Source of the DNA: SICV01 sp038045265
GTDB lineage: Archaea; Nanobdellota; Nanobdellia; Pacearchaeales; GW2011-AR1
Assembly: GCA_038045265.1 (NCBI GenBank)
Contig: JBBSYL010000009.1
Location: forward strand, 1 to 31,709
DNA: 31,709 bases
Reading direction: 5' to 3'
The position numbers and the translations under genes are program-made. Of this stretch, positions 1 through 7,337 are shown one piece after another (positions within the stretch are counted from its first letter, which is position 1; every line of letters starts with the position of its first letter). A model generated the notes under the pieces. It was not told the DNA's origin. It searched no databases and saw only the letters and a program-made list of their open reading frames with translations.

Positions 1-32
1 TATAATATTTCAGTCAAACCATCTATGCTGAA

Positions 33-875
33 ATGAAATGTTCATCTACTGTATGTGATTTTATGGAAGAGTTAAGAGATAGTTTATTTAATTTTGTTGG
101 GAGAGAATTGGTAGAGCTTTCATGGAGATGTAATTTTCCTATAAATCCAAATGTTGGAGTTGATAATTTTTTACAGGCATTTCGAGATGATGGTGTAGAT
201 GTTGCATATGACAATAGGAAAAAGAATGCGAGATTTTCCTTGTTATGGGGCGGGGATTTTTACGAATGTTCTCTTACTTATGATGAGATAGTTAGAGGAT
301 GGGGCCGTAACTTTCCAGGTTGTTCCAGAGAATTTTATAATTCTGTTTTTAAGGTATTAGATTGTATGGAAGAGAATTCTGGATTAAGAGATAGCACAGA
401 TATGGGGAGAAGGAATTCTTGGGATGAATTTAGAGGAATAAAAGGAATAGATATAAGGAATAGAATGGAATGTGGAGTTGAACCGTATTTTATGAATCAT
501 CATGAACATGTTCTTTTACCTTTATCTGGGAGAGTTCCAGAACTGGGAAGGCCTAAACTTTTTGATGAAGTCATGGAAAGTTATCCTTTGTATTTGCATC
601 ATCAAATTGTTGAGTGGCAGAGAGTAAAGAGTTGTTTTGGAGGACCTTGTGCGGAATATATACCTGAATTTGATTTATCTACAAATCCTTTTAATGAATT
701 TTATCATCCAAGCGATAGTAGCATGACAGGATATTTTTGGGCGCTTTATCTGAATAAGTTGGCAAGAGATAAAGGATATGAGATGAATGATGGGAGAGAT
801 GCATCCGAAGAGCAAAGAATACAAAGTTTATGTGTTCGAGGATGTGATGCTCTTAAGGATGGTTGTTTGCTTTGA
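33..875 (+). CDS. Unrecognised 280-residue protein
   Basis: I do not recognise this protein. It is soluble-looking: no signal peptide or membrane segment. It is rich in acidic residues and aromatics and has about ten cysteines, but no paired CxxC zinc knuckle that I can see. An in-frame stop at 3-5 shows the gene is complete at its 5' end, and ATG at 33 is the first possible start. It ends 61 bases before the permuted GTPase gene, which appears to have its own TATA-like box, so the two need not be co-transcribed. The C-terminal part (about residues 225-280) is charged and probably helical. The reading frame is long and uninterrupted with ordinary codon use, so I am fairly confident it is coding. 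Its function is unknown. Confidence 0.75.
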   Translation: MKCSSTVCDFMEELRDSLFNFVGRELVELSWRCNFPINPNVGVDNFLQAFRDDGVDVAYDNRKKNARFSLLWGGDFYECSLTYDEIVRGWGRNFPGCSREFYNSVFKVLDCMEENSGLRDSTDMGRRNSWDEFRGIKGIDIRNRMECGVEPYFMNHHEHVLLPLSGRVPELGRPKLFDEVMESYPLYLHHQIVEWQRVKSCFGGPCAEYIPEFDLSTNPFNEFYHPSDSSMTGYFWALYLNKLARDKGYEMNDGRDASEEQRIQSLCVRGCDALKDGCLL

Positions 876-936
876 GTTCTTTTCCTGTGAAACTTCAACT
901 ATAAAGCTTTTTAAGTGACTTTTACTAGGATGTTTA

Positions 937-1689
937 ATGGGATATTGGCCTGTTGTCAATGATATGATGAGGGATGCAGACATAATTGTATTAGTGGGAG
1001 ATGCAAGAATGCCTGAACTATCCTTGAATAGGGAATTAATGAATAAGATTGAAAGGTTCAATAAAGCTTATGTTGTCGCTTTTAATAAGGCAGATTTGAT
1101 TTCCAACGATAAAATAAAGGAGTTAAGAGAATTGTTTAAGGGTGCTTTTTTTGTTTCTGGAAGGAAAAATGAAGGAATTGGAGAATTGAAGAAGGCGTTA
1201 TTAATAATAGCGAAGAAAATGAAGATAGAAAATCCTAAAATCGGAATAGTAGGTTATCCGAATGTTGGTAAATCTGCTGTGATAAATGCATTGGCACATA
1301 GAGCTAGAGCAAAAATTGAAAATAAACCTGGAACTACTAAAGGAATACAATGGGTGAAGGTGGGGAGTTTGAGAGTTTTAGATTCTCCCGGAGTTATCCC
1401 ATATGAAGATAAGAATAAGGAACTTGCCTTGCTAGGAAGCAAGAGTGTTGAGAAAATGAAAAATCCAGAGTACATCGCGTGCGAGATAATAAAGATGTTT
1501 TTGCATAAGGATAGAGAAAAATTGAAAGAATATTATAAACTTGAAAGCGTTGAAGGGGATGAGTATGAAATTCTTTTGGCTATTGGAAAGAGAAGGGGTT
1601 ATTTGAAGAAGAAAGGAGAGATAGATGAAAATAGGACCTCTGCAACGATAATAAGAGAATGGCAGAATGGGTATTTGGGGTTTAAATAA
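937..1689 (+). CDS. Circularly permuted GTPase, YlqF/RbgA/YawG-like
   Basis: This is a ribosome-assembly type GTPase with the G motifs in permuted order. G4 NKAD is at residues 50-53, the G5-like SGRKNEG at 74-80, G1 GYPNVGKS at 106-113, G2 around T133-T134 and G3 DSPG at 149-152. The N-terminal DARMPELSLN stretch (22-31) is also typical of the YlqF/Nug family. Known members bind the large ribosomal subunit precursor and release during maturation; that role here is inferred from the family. The length of 250 residues is normal for archaeal members, with a short C-terminal helical tail instead of the long bacterial one. A TATA-like stretch (ctttttaag, about 904-912) lies near 28 bases before the ATG, which fits a leaderless start. 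An out-of-frame ATG at about 930 opens only a short frame. Confidence 0.9.
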   Translation: MGYWPVVNDMMRDADIIVLVGDARMPELSLNRELMNKIERFNKAYVVAFNKADLISNDKIKELRELFKGAFFVSGRKNEGIGELKKALLIIAKKMKIENPKIGIVGYPNVGKSAVINALAHRARAKIENKPGTTKGIQWVKVGSLRVLDSPGVIPYEDKNKELALLGSKSVEKMKNPEYIACEIIKMFLHKDREKLKEYYKLESVEGDEYEILLAIGKRRGYLKKKGEIDENRTSATIIREWQNGYLGFK

Positions 1690-1721
1690 AAGTATAAATA
1701 CTAATGCTGATCTTTTGATAT

Positions 1722-2093
1722 ATGAAATTTTACAGACAAATTTTTTTGATGTTTTTTCTTCTTACTATTTTGTCTCAAACAGTTGTTGCTCAAATAAATT
1801 ATACTAGAAATTTAACCGTCGATATAAAAGTTTCAGACGATGTGTCTGGAAGTACTTATTCTTCTGAAGCGGATTTGCAATTTAAGAAATTTACTTTTGA
1901 AATAATAGTAATTGGAGTTTGGCTTGTTCTCTTTAGTTATATACTGGATAAAAAGGAGAAAATTCTCTCAGATTTTAAGCCGGTTAATAAATTAACATTA
2001 GATAAAGTAATATTTGTTGTTTGGGTCGTTTTTACTTTAATTGTTATAAGATATGTCGTATTTTTGTATAATAATATTAGTTTCAATTTTTAA
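1722..2093 (+). CDS. Small membrane protein with signal-like N-terminus
   Basis: This 123-residue protein is not a family I recognise. It begins with a basic tip and a hydrophobic run (residues 4-23), either a signal peptide cleaved near VVA-QI or a signal anchor. A short polar, Asn/Ser/Thr-rich segment follows (25-50), then two hydrophobic segments at about 54-76 and 94-116 separated by a lysine-rich loop. The likely topology has the polar segment outside the cell and the lysine loop inside. A TATA-like sequence (tataaatac, about 1694-1702) is about 25 bases before the ATG, so it is probably its own leaderless transcript. It converges on disA with 16 bases between the stop codons. Function is unknown. 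Confidence 0.7.
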   Translation: MKFYRQIFLMFFLLTILSQTVVAQINYTRNLTVDIKVSDDVSGSTYSSEADLQFKKFTFEIIVIGVWLVLFSYILDKKEKILSDFKPVNKLTLDKVIFVVWVVFTLIVIRYVVFLYNNISFNF

Positions 2094-2109
2094 ATAAAGA
2101 TGAATAAAT

Positions 2110-3216
2110 TTAATACATAGAATTCATCTTTATTTTTTCTATTTCCAACTTGAAAGTCTTTGCCTTTTCTTCCCCAACTATTTCTGCTATAGTTTTCACA
2201 CCTGAATGGATGGCTTTTCCTAAACTTGCTAGTTCTCTGGCAAGAAGTACAATATCTTCTTCAGACAGCGAGGTTTTTGAAAGAATTCTCCAGCCACGTA
2301 TCGGTATAAGCTGGGAGGCCTTTTCATACCCTAAAACTTTTAGTATGTTTTCTGAATTTAATATTTCATCATATGATAATGTCTTAAGCAGAGTTTTTGA
2401 TTTAACTACATCTAATTTAGTATAATCTTTTATAACTAAAGAAGTATCCTTTTCTACTCCTGCCATAATTTCTTTCAACCTTGTTCTCAGAAGAATTCCT
2501 TCATTGCCTAATTCTATAAGATATTTTTTTATGTCTTCCGCTATCTTTTGCACCAAATATCCTTTTTGAATTACTTGCAATGCAATTGGAAGACTCTCAT
2601 AATTTCTTAATTCTGCTTTGTCAAGTTCTGAGATGTTTTTATCAAATAGTTCTCTTTGTTTTTCTGTTAGTTGTATTAATTCATTAGCTTTTCTTAATAA
2701 TTCATCTGTATTCTTTAGGAGATGTCTTTTGTTTTTGTAAAATAATGTTATTTCTTGTCTTCTTTCCGATATTGCGATTACTAATGTGCCTGCTTGTTTT
2801 GCTGTTCTCTCTGCAGCCTTGTGTCTTGTACCTGTTTCTCTTGTTTTTATTTTACTACTTGGGGTTAATAGTACGTTTGCGTATGATATTCTTTTCATAT
2901 CTTTAGAAAGAATTATTGCTCCATCCATCTTTGTTAGTTCTATAAGTCTTTGTGGTGTGAATCTGCAATTTACTCTAAAACCTCCATCAATAATGGGAAG
3001 AACAAGATCGCTTTCTATCGCTATTAGGGCGCCTTTTCCAGTCTTTAATGCCCCATCTAGGGCAGTTCTGAAATGTGTTCCTGGGGAAACCATCTTTAAA
3101 ATTGAATAAAATTCTTCCCTAGTTACTTTTTCAGTGATTTGTTTTGGAATAATTGTTTCCTGAACTTCTTTTATGTCTTTTTTTACTTCTTCCGCTTCTA
3201 TCTGCTGTTCAACCAT
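2110..3216 (-). CDS. disA: DisA-type diadenylate cyclase
   Basis: This protein makes cyclic di-AMP from two ATP. The DAC catalytic domain is at about residues 35-175: the DGA motif is at 98-100 (KMDGAIIL) and the second motif sits in GTRHKAAERTAKQ (129-141). The usual RHR of DisA reads RHK here (131-133), a conservative change at a signature position. A helical linker follows (about 180-290). The C-terminus (about 290-368), with the segment LGYEKASQLIPIRGWRIL, matches the DisA helix-hairpin-helix DNA-binding region. A charged extension of roughly 30 residues precedes the DAC domain. At 368 residues it matches bacterial DisA in size, whereas many archaea use the shorter DacZ. It starts 64 bases after the 3' end of tRNA-Glu on the same strand, with an AGAGG sequence shortly upstream, so co-transcription with the tRNA is possible. 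Confidence 0.93.
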   Translation of the reverse strand: MVEQQIEAEEVKKDIKEVQETIIPKQITEKVTREEFYSILKMVSPGTHFRTALDGALKTGKGALIAIESDLVLPIIDGGFRVNCRFTPQRLIELTKMDGAIILSKDMKRISYANVLLTPSSKIKTRETGTRHKAAERTAKQAGTLVIAISERRQEITLFYKNKRHLLKNTDELLRKANELIQLTEKQRELFDKNISELDKAELRNYESLPIALQVIQKGYLVQKIAEDIKKYLIELGNEGILLRTRLKEIMAGVEKDTSLVIKDYTKLDVVKSKTLLKTLSYDEILNSENILKVLGYEKASQLIPIRGWRILSKTSLSEEDIVLLARELASLGKAIHSGVKTIAEIVGEEKAKTFKLEIEKIKMNSMY

Positions 3217-3280
3217 CTATTCATTTGCCTCTTTTTGTATTTTCTAAAAGTAGAACCTCTATTTATTTGTTTGTGTAAAA

Positions 3281-3448
3281 TGCTCCCACCGGGATTCGCA
3301 CCCGGGTCTCCGCCGTTCTCCACTGTCTCGATTTGAGACACTGGTAATAATCAGTGCCTGTCCAAAGATGGACTGAAGTTATTGTCTCATCGACTCCAAC
3401 TTCGGCGATGCGAGAGGGCGGTATACTTGACTGCTATATTATGGGAGC
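3281..3448 (-). tRNA. tRNA-Glu(CTC) with a 95-nt intron
   Basis: The acceptor stem pairs GCTCCCA with TGGGAGC, with discriminator A and no encoded CCA. The D-arm (ATAT...GTAT), anticodon stem CCGCC/GGCGG and T-arm CCGGG-TGCGAAT-CCCGG are all present. The anticodon loop reads CTCTCG|C once the intron is removed, giving anticodon CTC. The exons are 3448-3411 (38 nt) and 3315-3281 (35 nt); the mature tRNA is 73 nt. The intron (3410-3316) is framed by a bulge-helix-bulge: the 4-bp helix CTCT/GGAG is flanked by 3-nt bulges CGC and AAC, giving a canonical 37/38 site for the archaeal splicing endonuclease. The first 15 nt of the tRNA are also the end of the upstream endonuclease reading frame. Confidence 0.93.
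3316..3410 (-). other. Structured intron of tRNA-Glu
   Basis: This 95-nt intron is long for an archaeal tRNA and is full of inverted repeats. In transcript order these are GAAGTT/AACTTC (3403-3398 with 3380-3375), GTCC/GGAC, CACTG/CAGTG and GTCTC/GAGAC. It ends with the GGAG that pairs with the anticodon loop to form the BHB. It has no reading frame long enough for an endonuclease; the LAGLIDADG gene lies upstream of the tRNA, not inside the intron. The four hairpins could keep the BHB exposed or be a remnant of a mobile intron. Confidence 0.8.
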
Positions 3449-4348
3449 TCTTTTCGATAAGCTTATAATCCTATTTAAATGCTTTTCATTTTTAAACCCT
3501 ATTTCCTCTATAAATCTCTGAACGCTATTTTTACTTGATATGAATATCTGTTTTTCTTTTATTATTTTTGAATGTTGTATGTTTAATTTTTTTAGTGCCA
3601 ATGAAACATCTTTCAGTAATTTAGGAATATAACTTGTATAACTAATCCTGATATTTTTGTTATTTTTAGAAATATAATGCACAGAACCATCAGTATCAAA
3701 TAGCCCCCTAATACATTTCTTTAGATATTTTTTATTACTTTTTATCCAATGCGGGATGCCTACATTATTTTTCTTTTTATTCCCGGGTTTTAGTCCTTTG
3801 ATTTTTAAAAAATTCACTAACTCTTTTCCATGTAAACTAATATATATTGTGTTATATTTTGGTTCTAGTTGAACATGGGCTGTTTCCCCAAATAAACTTC
3901 TTATTAGATTAATAGTATACATTATCAGGTATTCTCTGTCTTCTATTATGTGCCCCGCTATTTTAAGAGTATAACATCTAATATCTTTACCAATTACTCT
4001 CTCTTCTAGATGCCCATCACCCAAGATTATCCCTATTAACTCTGCAAGTGCTTTACTTTCTTTTGGTATCAATAGACTCTTCTTATTTTTATCAGAATTC
4101 TTTCCGCCCCTTGATTTGCCCCAATTGTCTTCTAGTCTTTTTCTGATAAATTTATCAAAGTTTAAACCAGATATTTTACAGAGTTCATAATAATTCTTTT
4201 CAGATATAAATCTTTTTTCTTCTCTTAATTCCAAGGCGAGATAATGGGCGTTTAGATTTAACATTTTTGATAATTCTTCCCAAGTTAAATTTTCCTTTGC
4301 TTTCAAGATAAGTTCTTTTTGTTTAGCTTTTTTTAATTGTATTCTCAT
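3434..4348 (-). CDS. LAGLIDADG homing endonuclease overlapping tRNA-Glu
   Basis: This 304-residue protein has two LAGLIDADG-type motifs: LAELIGIILGDGHL (101-114, catalytic acid in GDG) and IRGLFDTDGSVHY (213-225, catalytic acid in DTDG). It should act as a monomeric site-specific DNA endonuclease. The N-terminal 75 residues look like a helix-turn-helix DNA-binding region (about 20-60), followed by a lysine/asparagine-rich linker. The reading frame ends inside tRNA-Glu: the last codons GCT CCC ATA ATA TAG are exactly tRNA nucleotides 1-15. RNase P cleavage of a joint transcript would therefore remove the last four codons and the stop. A TATA-like box (tatataaac on the coding strand, about 4378-4370) lies about 25 bases before the ATG, so it probably has its own leaderless promoter. 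Both motifs keep their acidic residues, so the enzyme may be active. Confidence 0.92.
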   Translation of the reverse strand: MRIQLKKAKQKELILKAKENLTWEELSKMLNLNAHYLALELREEKRFISEKNYYELCKISGLNFDKFIRKRLEDNWGKSRGGKNSDKNKKSLLIPKESKALAELIGIILGDGHLEERVIGKDIRCYTLKIAGHIIEDREYLIMYTINLIRSLFGETAHVQLEPKYNTIYISLHGKELVNFLKIKGLKPGNKKKNNVGIPHWIKSNKKYLKKCIRGLFDTDGSVHYISKNNKNIRISYTSYIPKLLKDVSLALKKLNIQHSKIIKEKQIFISSKNSVQRFIEEIGFKNEKHLNRIISLSKRAPII

Positions 4349-4374
4349 ATTTATATTAAAGTTATAAAGTTTAT

Positions 4375-4405
4375 ATACTTTCCTTGACTACTAGACTACA
4401 AGAGC
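4375..4405 (-). pseudogene. tRNA 5'-half-like remnant upstream of the endonuclease gene
   Basis: On the minus strand the sequence from 4405 reads GCTCTTG, TA, then GTCTAGTAGTCAAGGA. This has the layout of a tRNA acceptor 5' strand, positions 8-9 and a D-arm. The D-arm differs from that of the tRNA-Gln in this window by only two bases (TA for CG in the loop), and the acceptor begins GCTC as in tRNA-Glu. After it the sequence turns into the A+T-rich promoter of the endonuclease gene. No matching 3' half (a CAAGAGC acceptor strand with T-arm) is visible near by. I call it a displaced or decayed 5' half. A split-tRNA half is less likely because no anticodon stem can be made. Confidence 0.5.
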
Positions 4406-4481
4406 TTAGAGAGATTATAATGGGACAGTTTAAAAGGGTTTTGATTAGAAAGATATTTAACTACAGAATAGGGCTATTTTT

Positions 4482-5855
4482 ATGCAGGAACTTAACGTTT
4501 TGAGAGATAACTGGCTCCAACTGATTAGGAAGGGTAGCTATGGAGAAGCAGATGAGCTTTTTTGGAATCGGCTTTTTCCTCTTGTTGAAAGGAATTTCTT
4601 AGAAAAAAATAAAGTTAATACTGCTTATGATTGGCTTGTTTTGCCCTGTGGATTAGAAGCATCATATTATATTCTATTAATTAAGGCTTTAAAACCTGGA
4701 AGGGTTTATTTCTTAGGCACTGAAGAGTTTTATTCAAATTATCTTGATAAAATAATTGAAAGGACAGGATTAAAGCCTTCACAATATATAACAGATAAAA
4801 TTGATTATGATGAATTAGATATAGCGGATGTTTATGAAAAAATAAGAAGAAAATTAGATTTATTTTTAGGAAAAAAAATATTAATGGATTTAACAAGAGG
4901 AAAAAGAATAATGTCTGTTGGTGCTGGAATTGTTGGAGCTTTCTTTGGGTTTGATTTGGTTTATTTAGATGAGGCTTGGGCAGATGACATAAAGAGGGGA
5001 ATACCAGGAACTGAGAAAATAGTTATGGTGAGGAACCCATTTGATGTTTTTGGAGATTTAGAATTGAGAGAGGCAAGAGATTTCTTGAATCATCACAATT
5101 ACGGGGCTGCTCTTGCATTATATAAGCGTATAAAGTTGAAAATTTTAGATCCAAGAAGTGTGGAGATAGAAGAATCGATATCCGAGTCCTATATGCATTG
5201 GAATTCTTTTAACTTTAAGGCAGCTTATTTGAAGATGAAGAACGCGGTCTCGAAAGCAGAACAATATAATATTAAAATAAATAATGAAATATTAAAAAAT
5301 ATCAAAGCATTGGAATTGTTAAACTCTGGGCAAAAGCCAGACGATGGGAAAAATACAACCTTTGATTTGCACGTTGTAGTAGATTTATACGCTAACGCTA
5401 TGAGAAAGTCTGAGATAGGACTTTTTGAGGATGCAATAAGCAGACTTTATAGGGTATTAGAGTTAATTTCCCAATCAAGACTCGTGCATTATAATATAGA
5501 CACCCATACACCAGAGATAAATAAATATTCTGAAGAGTATAAATTATTTACAAAAGAAGTATATGGTTTTGAAAAAGAGTTGCCTGCAGAAATTGGATTA
5601 AAAGATGGATATGCTTTATTATTTATTCTTAAAGATTATCTTCTTGAGCATTATACCTTTCATGAGATGCAACAGATGTTTGGAGTTATAAGGGCAAGGG
5701 ACATGTCAATTATCGCCCATGGTTTGCAATTGGCTGGAGAAAAAGTTTTTGTAAATATGAATAATTTGGCTAGAATGTTTATTCAAAGAATGTGTGTGAA
5801 AGAGGGGAAGAACTTTAATGAGCTCATGCAAGAGCATACATTTGTTAAGCTTTAA
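4482..5855 (+). CDS. CARF-HEPN ribonuclease, Csm6/Csx1-like (Cas02710 type)
   Basis: The N-terminal half is a CARF-type Rossmann domain. A first strand-loop LPCGLEASYYILLIKAL is at residues 54-70, and the conserved second motif ILMDLTRGKRIMSVGAG is at 133-149, like the TGGTK-M segment of CARF proteins. A helical region (about 195-285) follows. The C-terminal part is a HEPN domain with an R-x6-H active-site motif: RDMSIIAH, R406 to H413. In the family, CARF binds cyclic oligoadenylate made by Cas10 and switches on HEPN RNase activity against cellular or invader RNA. The length of 457 residues fits the TIGR02710/PF09670-like group; that assignment is from memory of the motifs. No cas10, csm/cmr gene or CRISPR array is in the window, so its activator would have to come from elsewhere. 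A TATA-like atatttaac at about 4451 lies near 30 bases upstream, fitting a leaderless start. Confidence 0.85.
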   Translation: MQELNVLRDNWLQLIRKGSYGEADELFWNRLFPLVERNFLEKNKVNTAYDWLVLPCGLEASYYILLIKALKPGRVYFLGTEEFYSNYLDKIIERTGLKPSQYITDKIDYDELDIADVYEKIRRKLDLFLGKKILMDLTRGKRIMSVGAGIVGAFFGFDLVYLDEAWADDIKRGIPGTEKIVMVRNPFDVFGDLELREARDFLNHHNYGAALALYKRIKLKILDPRSVEIEESISESYMHWNSFNFKAAYLKMKNAVSKAEQYNIKINNEILKNIKALELLNSGQKPDDGKNTTFDLHVVVDLYANAMRKSEIGLFEDAISRLYRVLELISQSRLVHYNIDTHTPEINKYSEEYKLFTKEVYGFEKELPAEIGLKDGYALLFILKDYLLEHYTFHEMQQMFGVIRARDMSIIAHGLQLAGEKVFVNMNNLARMFIQRMCVKEGKNFNELMQEHTFVKL

Positions 5856-6002
5856 TTGAAAAGAAATTTTTGTAACCTGAAACACAAGACAAATAATTAT
5901 CTTTAATACGCTATTACTTTCAGCATTAAATAGCAATATCTTTATTGGATTAATTTATTTTTTTGGAATTCCTGTAACTCTCTACTATTTGGAACTTTAA
6001 TT

Positions 6003-6494
6003 TTATCTTTTTCTTTCATTTATGAATACATGGTTTTTCCAAAAGTCCGTATCTGTGAAATCTGGAGCATATGTTCCAGGATGTATTGTAGAAAAAGTAT
6101 GAATTTTTCTTTCAGGTAAGGGTTCTGCAATTATTACCATTTGTCTTGTAGGTATTCTTTTCATACCGTAAGCGACTAATACAGTATAACTTGGACTTCT
6201 TCCAGCATCTCTTTTTTTTATTCTTGTTTCTCTTCTTACTGTTACATGTTTTGGAATTGATAGTAAAGGTACTACTGCGCTAAGCCCTATTATTTCATCT
6301 AATTTCGCTATTTTTATGAGTTGCCTCCCTTCATACAGACTAGAAATTGCATCATAGGCGAAGTCGATTACTTGTCTTGGATTTCTAAATCTTCCAGTAA
6401 ATACAGAACCAGTAATTCCGCTTCCTGGAAAGTGTCTTTTTATATGTTTCATAAATTCAGGATAGTATTTTACAAAGTGATATTCTGTTATCAT
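6003..6494 (-). CDS. Unrecognised protein, third gene of the HAD operon
   Basis: I do not recognise this protein. I place its start at the ATG at 6494, whose A is also the last base of the preceding gene's TAA (TAATG overlap), giving 163 residues. An upstream in-frame ATG at 6527 would add 11 residues but would sit 34 bases inside the preceding gene. The sequence has a basic middle (about 90-110) and alternating hydrophobic stretches suggesting a compact alpha/beta fold. The C-terminal pattern HTFSTIHPGTYAPDF followed by FWKNHVFI is striking, with conserved-looking histidines. It faintly recalls small RNase-toxin folds of the barnase/EndoU/colicin/RelE type, but this is only a resemblance in layout. 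The overlap predicts translational coupling to the 280-residue protein upstream. Confidence 0.7.
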   Translation of the reverse strand: MITEYHFVKYYPEFMKHIKRHFPGSGITGSVFTGRFRNPRQVIDFAYDAISSLYEGRQLIKIAKLDEIIGLSAVVPLLSIPKHVTVRRETRIKKRDAGRSPSYTVLVAYGMKRIPTRQMVIIAEPLPERKIHTFSTIHPGTYAPDFTDTDFWKNHVFINERKR

Positions 6495-7336
6495 TATTGG
6501 TCTCTCCAGGCAAGCATCTCTTGCCAATAATTTTTTGCTCTTTCAATATCTATTTGGGGACAAACGAAATCAAACACATCAGTTAAGTCTCTATTAATAG
6601 ATTGTGCTAGCCTGAATACGTCAGTGTTTACTATTACTTTAGGTACTCTTGCTTCCCTTTTTGTCATCTCGTGATTTACTTGAGTACTCCTTAAAAGACT
6701 GGTTTCAATGCCCATAAGAGAAACCATTGTGTAGCAATTTCTTTCTATTTCTCTTGCTTTTCTTGAAACAAAATGTCTTGTTTCTCTTTGAGGAGATTGT
6801 CTTAAAAATCTAATTCTTTCTTCTAGTTCTCTTATTTTTTCTTCTAAACCTTGCGGAGAGATTTGCAATTGTGCTACTCTGAAAGGCATACAATACCATT
6901 TGTACTCTCCACTGGGTTTTCTTTGAGCTTCATAATTTTCTAACAACTGCTTTCTATAATGAGGGTTTCTCCATTCTCTTAATTCGGCCAATGCCCTTCT
7001 TGCATATAGCGTGTCAAAGTCTGATAAATCTACTCTAAATCCTTTTATTCCTCTATCTTCATAAGATTCTGCATGGGGTCTTCTAATTGTTAATTCTCCA
7101 ATATGCAGTTTATTTATTGGATTTTGTGTTGTGTCTCTTGCTGAATCTATAACCATCAAACTGCCCTCACAGTTTCCAATTTTCATTACTCTCCTTCCTT
7201 CTTCGTAATGTGTAGACTCATGATATAAGCCGAAGAGGTCTGTATTGAAACTATCATAATCTACAGCTATTCTTTTTGGAGGCATGTTGCGTTCATCTAT
7301 TTTTGTAGGCTCTTGAAAGAATTGATATTTTGCCAT
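6494..7336 (-). CDS. Unrecognised 280-residue protein, second gene of the HAD operon
   Basis: No family assignment. The first 110 residues contain short beta-like stretches and the segment FGLYHESTHYEEGRR (about 35-49). Residues about 165-185 form a charged coiled-coil-like helix (EEKIRELEERIRFLRQ), and a longer helical C-terminal part follows. There is no signal peptide or membrane segment. Its ATG follows the HAD gene stop with one base between (TAAAATG), and its own stop overlaps the next start (TAATG), so the three proteins are very likely made from one transcript and act together. The HESTH segment could coordinate a metal, but it is not a canonical HExxH motif, so I do not propose a protease. 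Confidence 0.75.
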   Translation of the reverse strand: MAKYQFFQEPTKIDERNMPPKRIAVDYDSFNTDLFGLYHESTHYEEGRRVMKIGNCEGSLMVIDSARDTTQNPINKLHIGELTIRRPHAESYEDRGIKGFRVDLSDFDTLYARRALAELREWRNPHYRKQLLENYEAQRKPSGEYKWYCMPFRVAQLQISPQGLEEKIRELEERIRFLRQSPQRETRHFVSRKAREIERNCYTMVSLMGIETSLLRSTQVNHEMTKREARVPKVIVNTDVFRLAQSINRDLTDVFDFVCPQIDIERAKNYWQEMLAWRDQ

Positions 7337-7337
7337 T

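Noticed and set aside
23..214. Minus-strand open frame opposite the first gene
   Set aside because: It lies wholly within the longer 33-875 gene on the other strand and has low-complexity Ser/Leu composition typical of an antisense shadow.
3316..3433. Endonuclease encoded within the tRNA intron
   Set aside because: The BHB motif closes the intron at 95 nt, with the LAGLIDADG frame entirely upstream of intron position 1.
4375..4405. Functional split-tRNA half
   Set aside because: No anticodon stem follows the D-arm and no partner 3' half with a matching acceptor strand is visible in the window.
2110..5855. Claim that c-di-AMP is the CARF ligand
   Set aside because: CARF proteins are known for larger cyclic oligoadenylates; adjacency alone does not show ligand identity, so it is kept only as a hypothesis.
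6494..7336. Metalloprotease based on HESTH
   Set aside because: The spacing is not HExxH in a metzincin or gluzincin context and no third ligand is evident.
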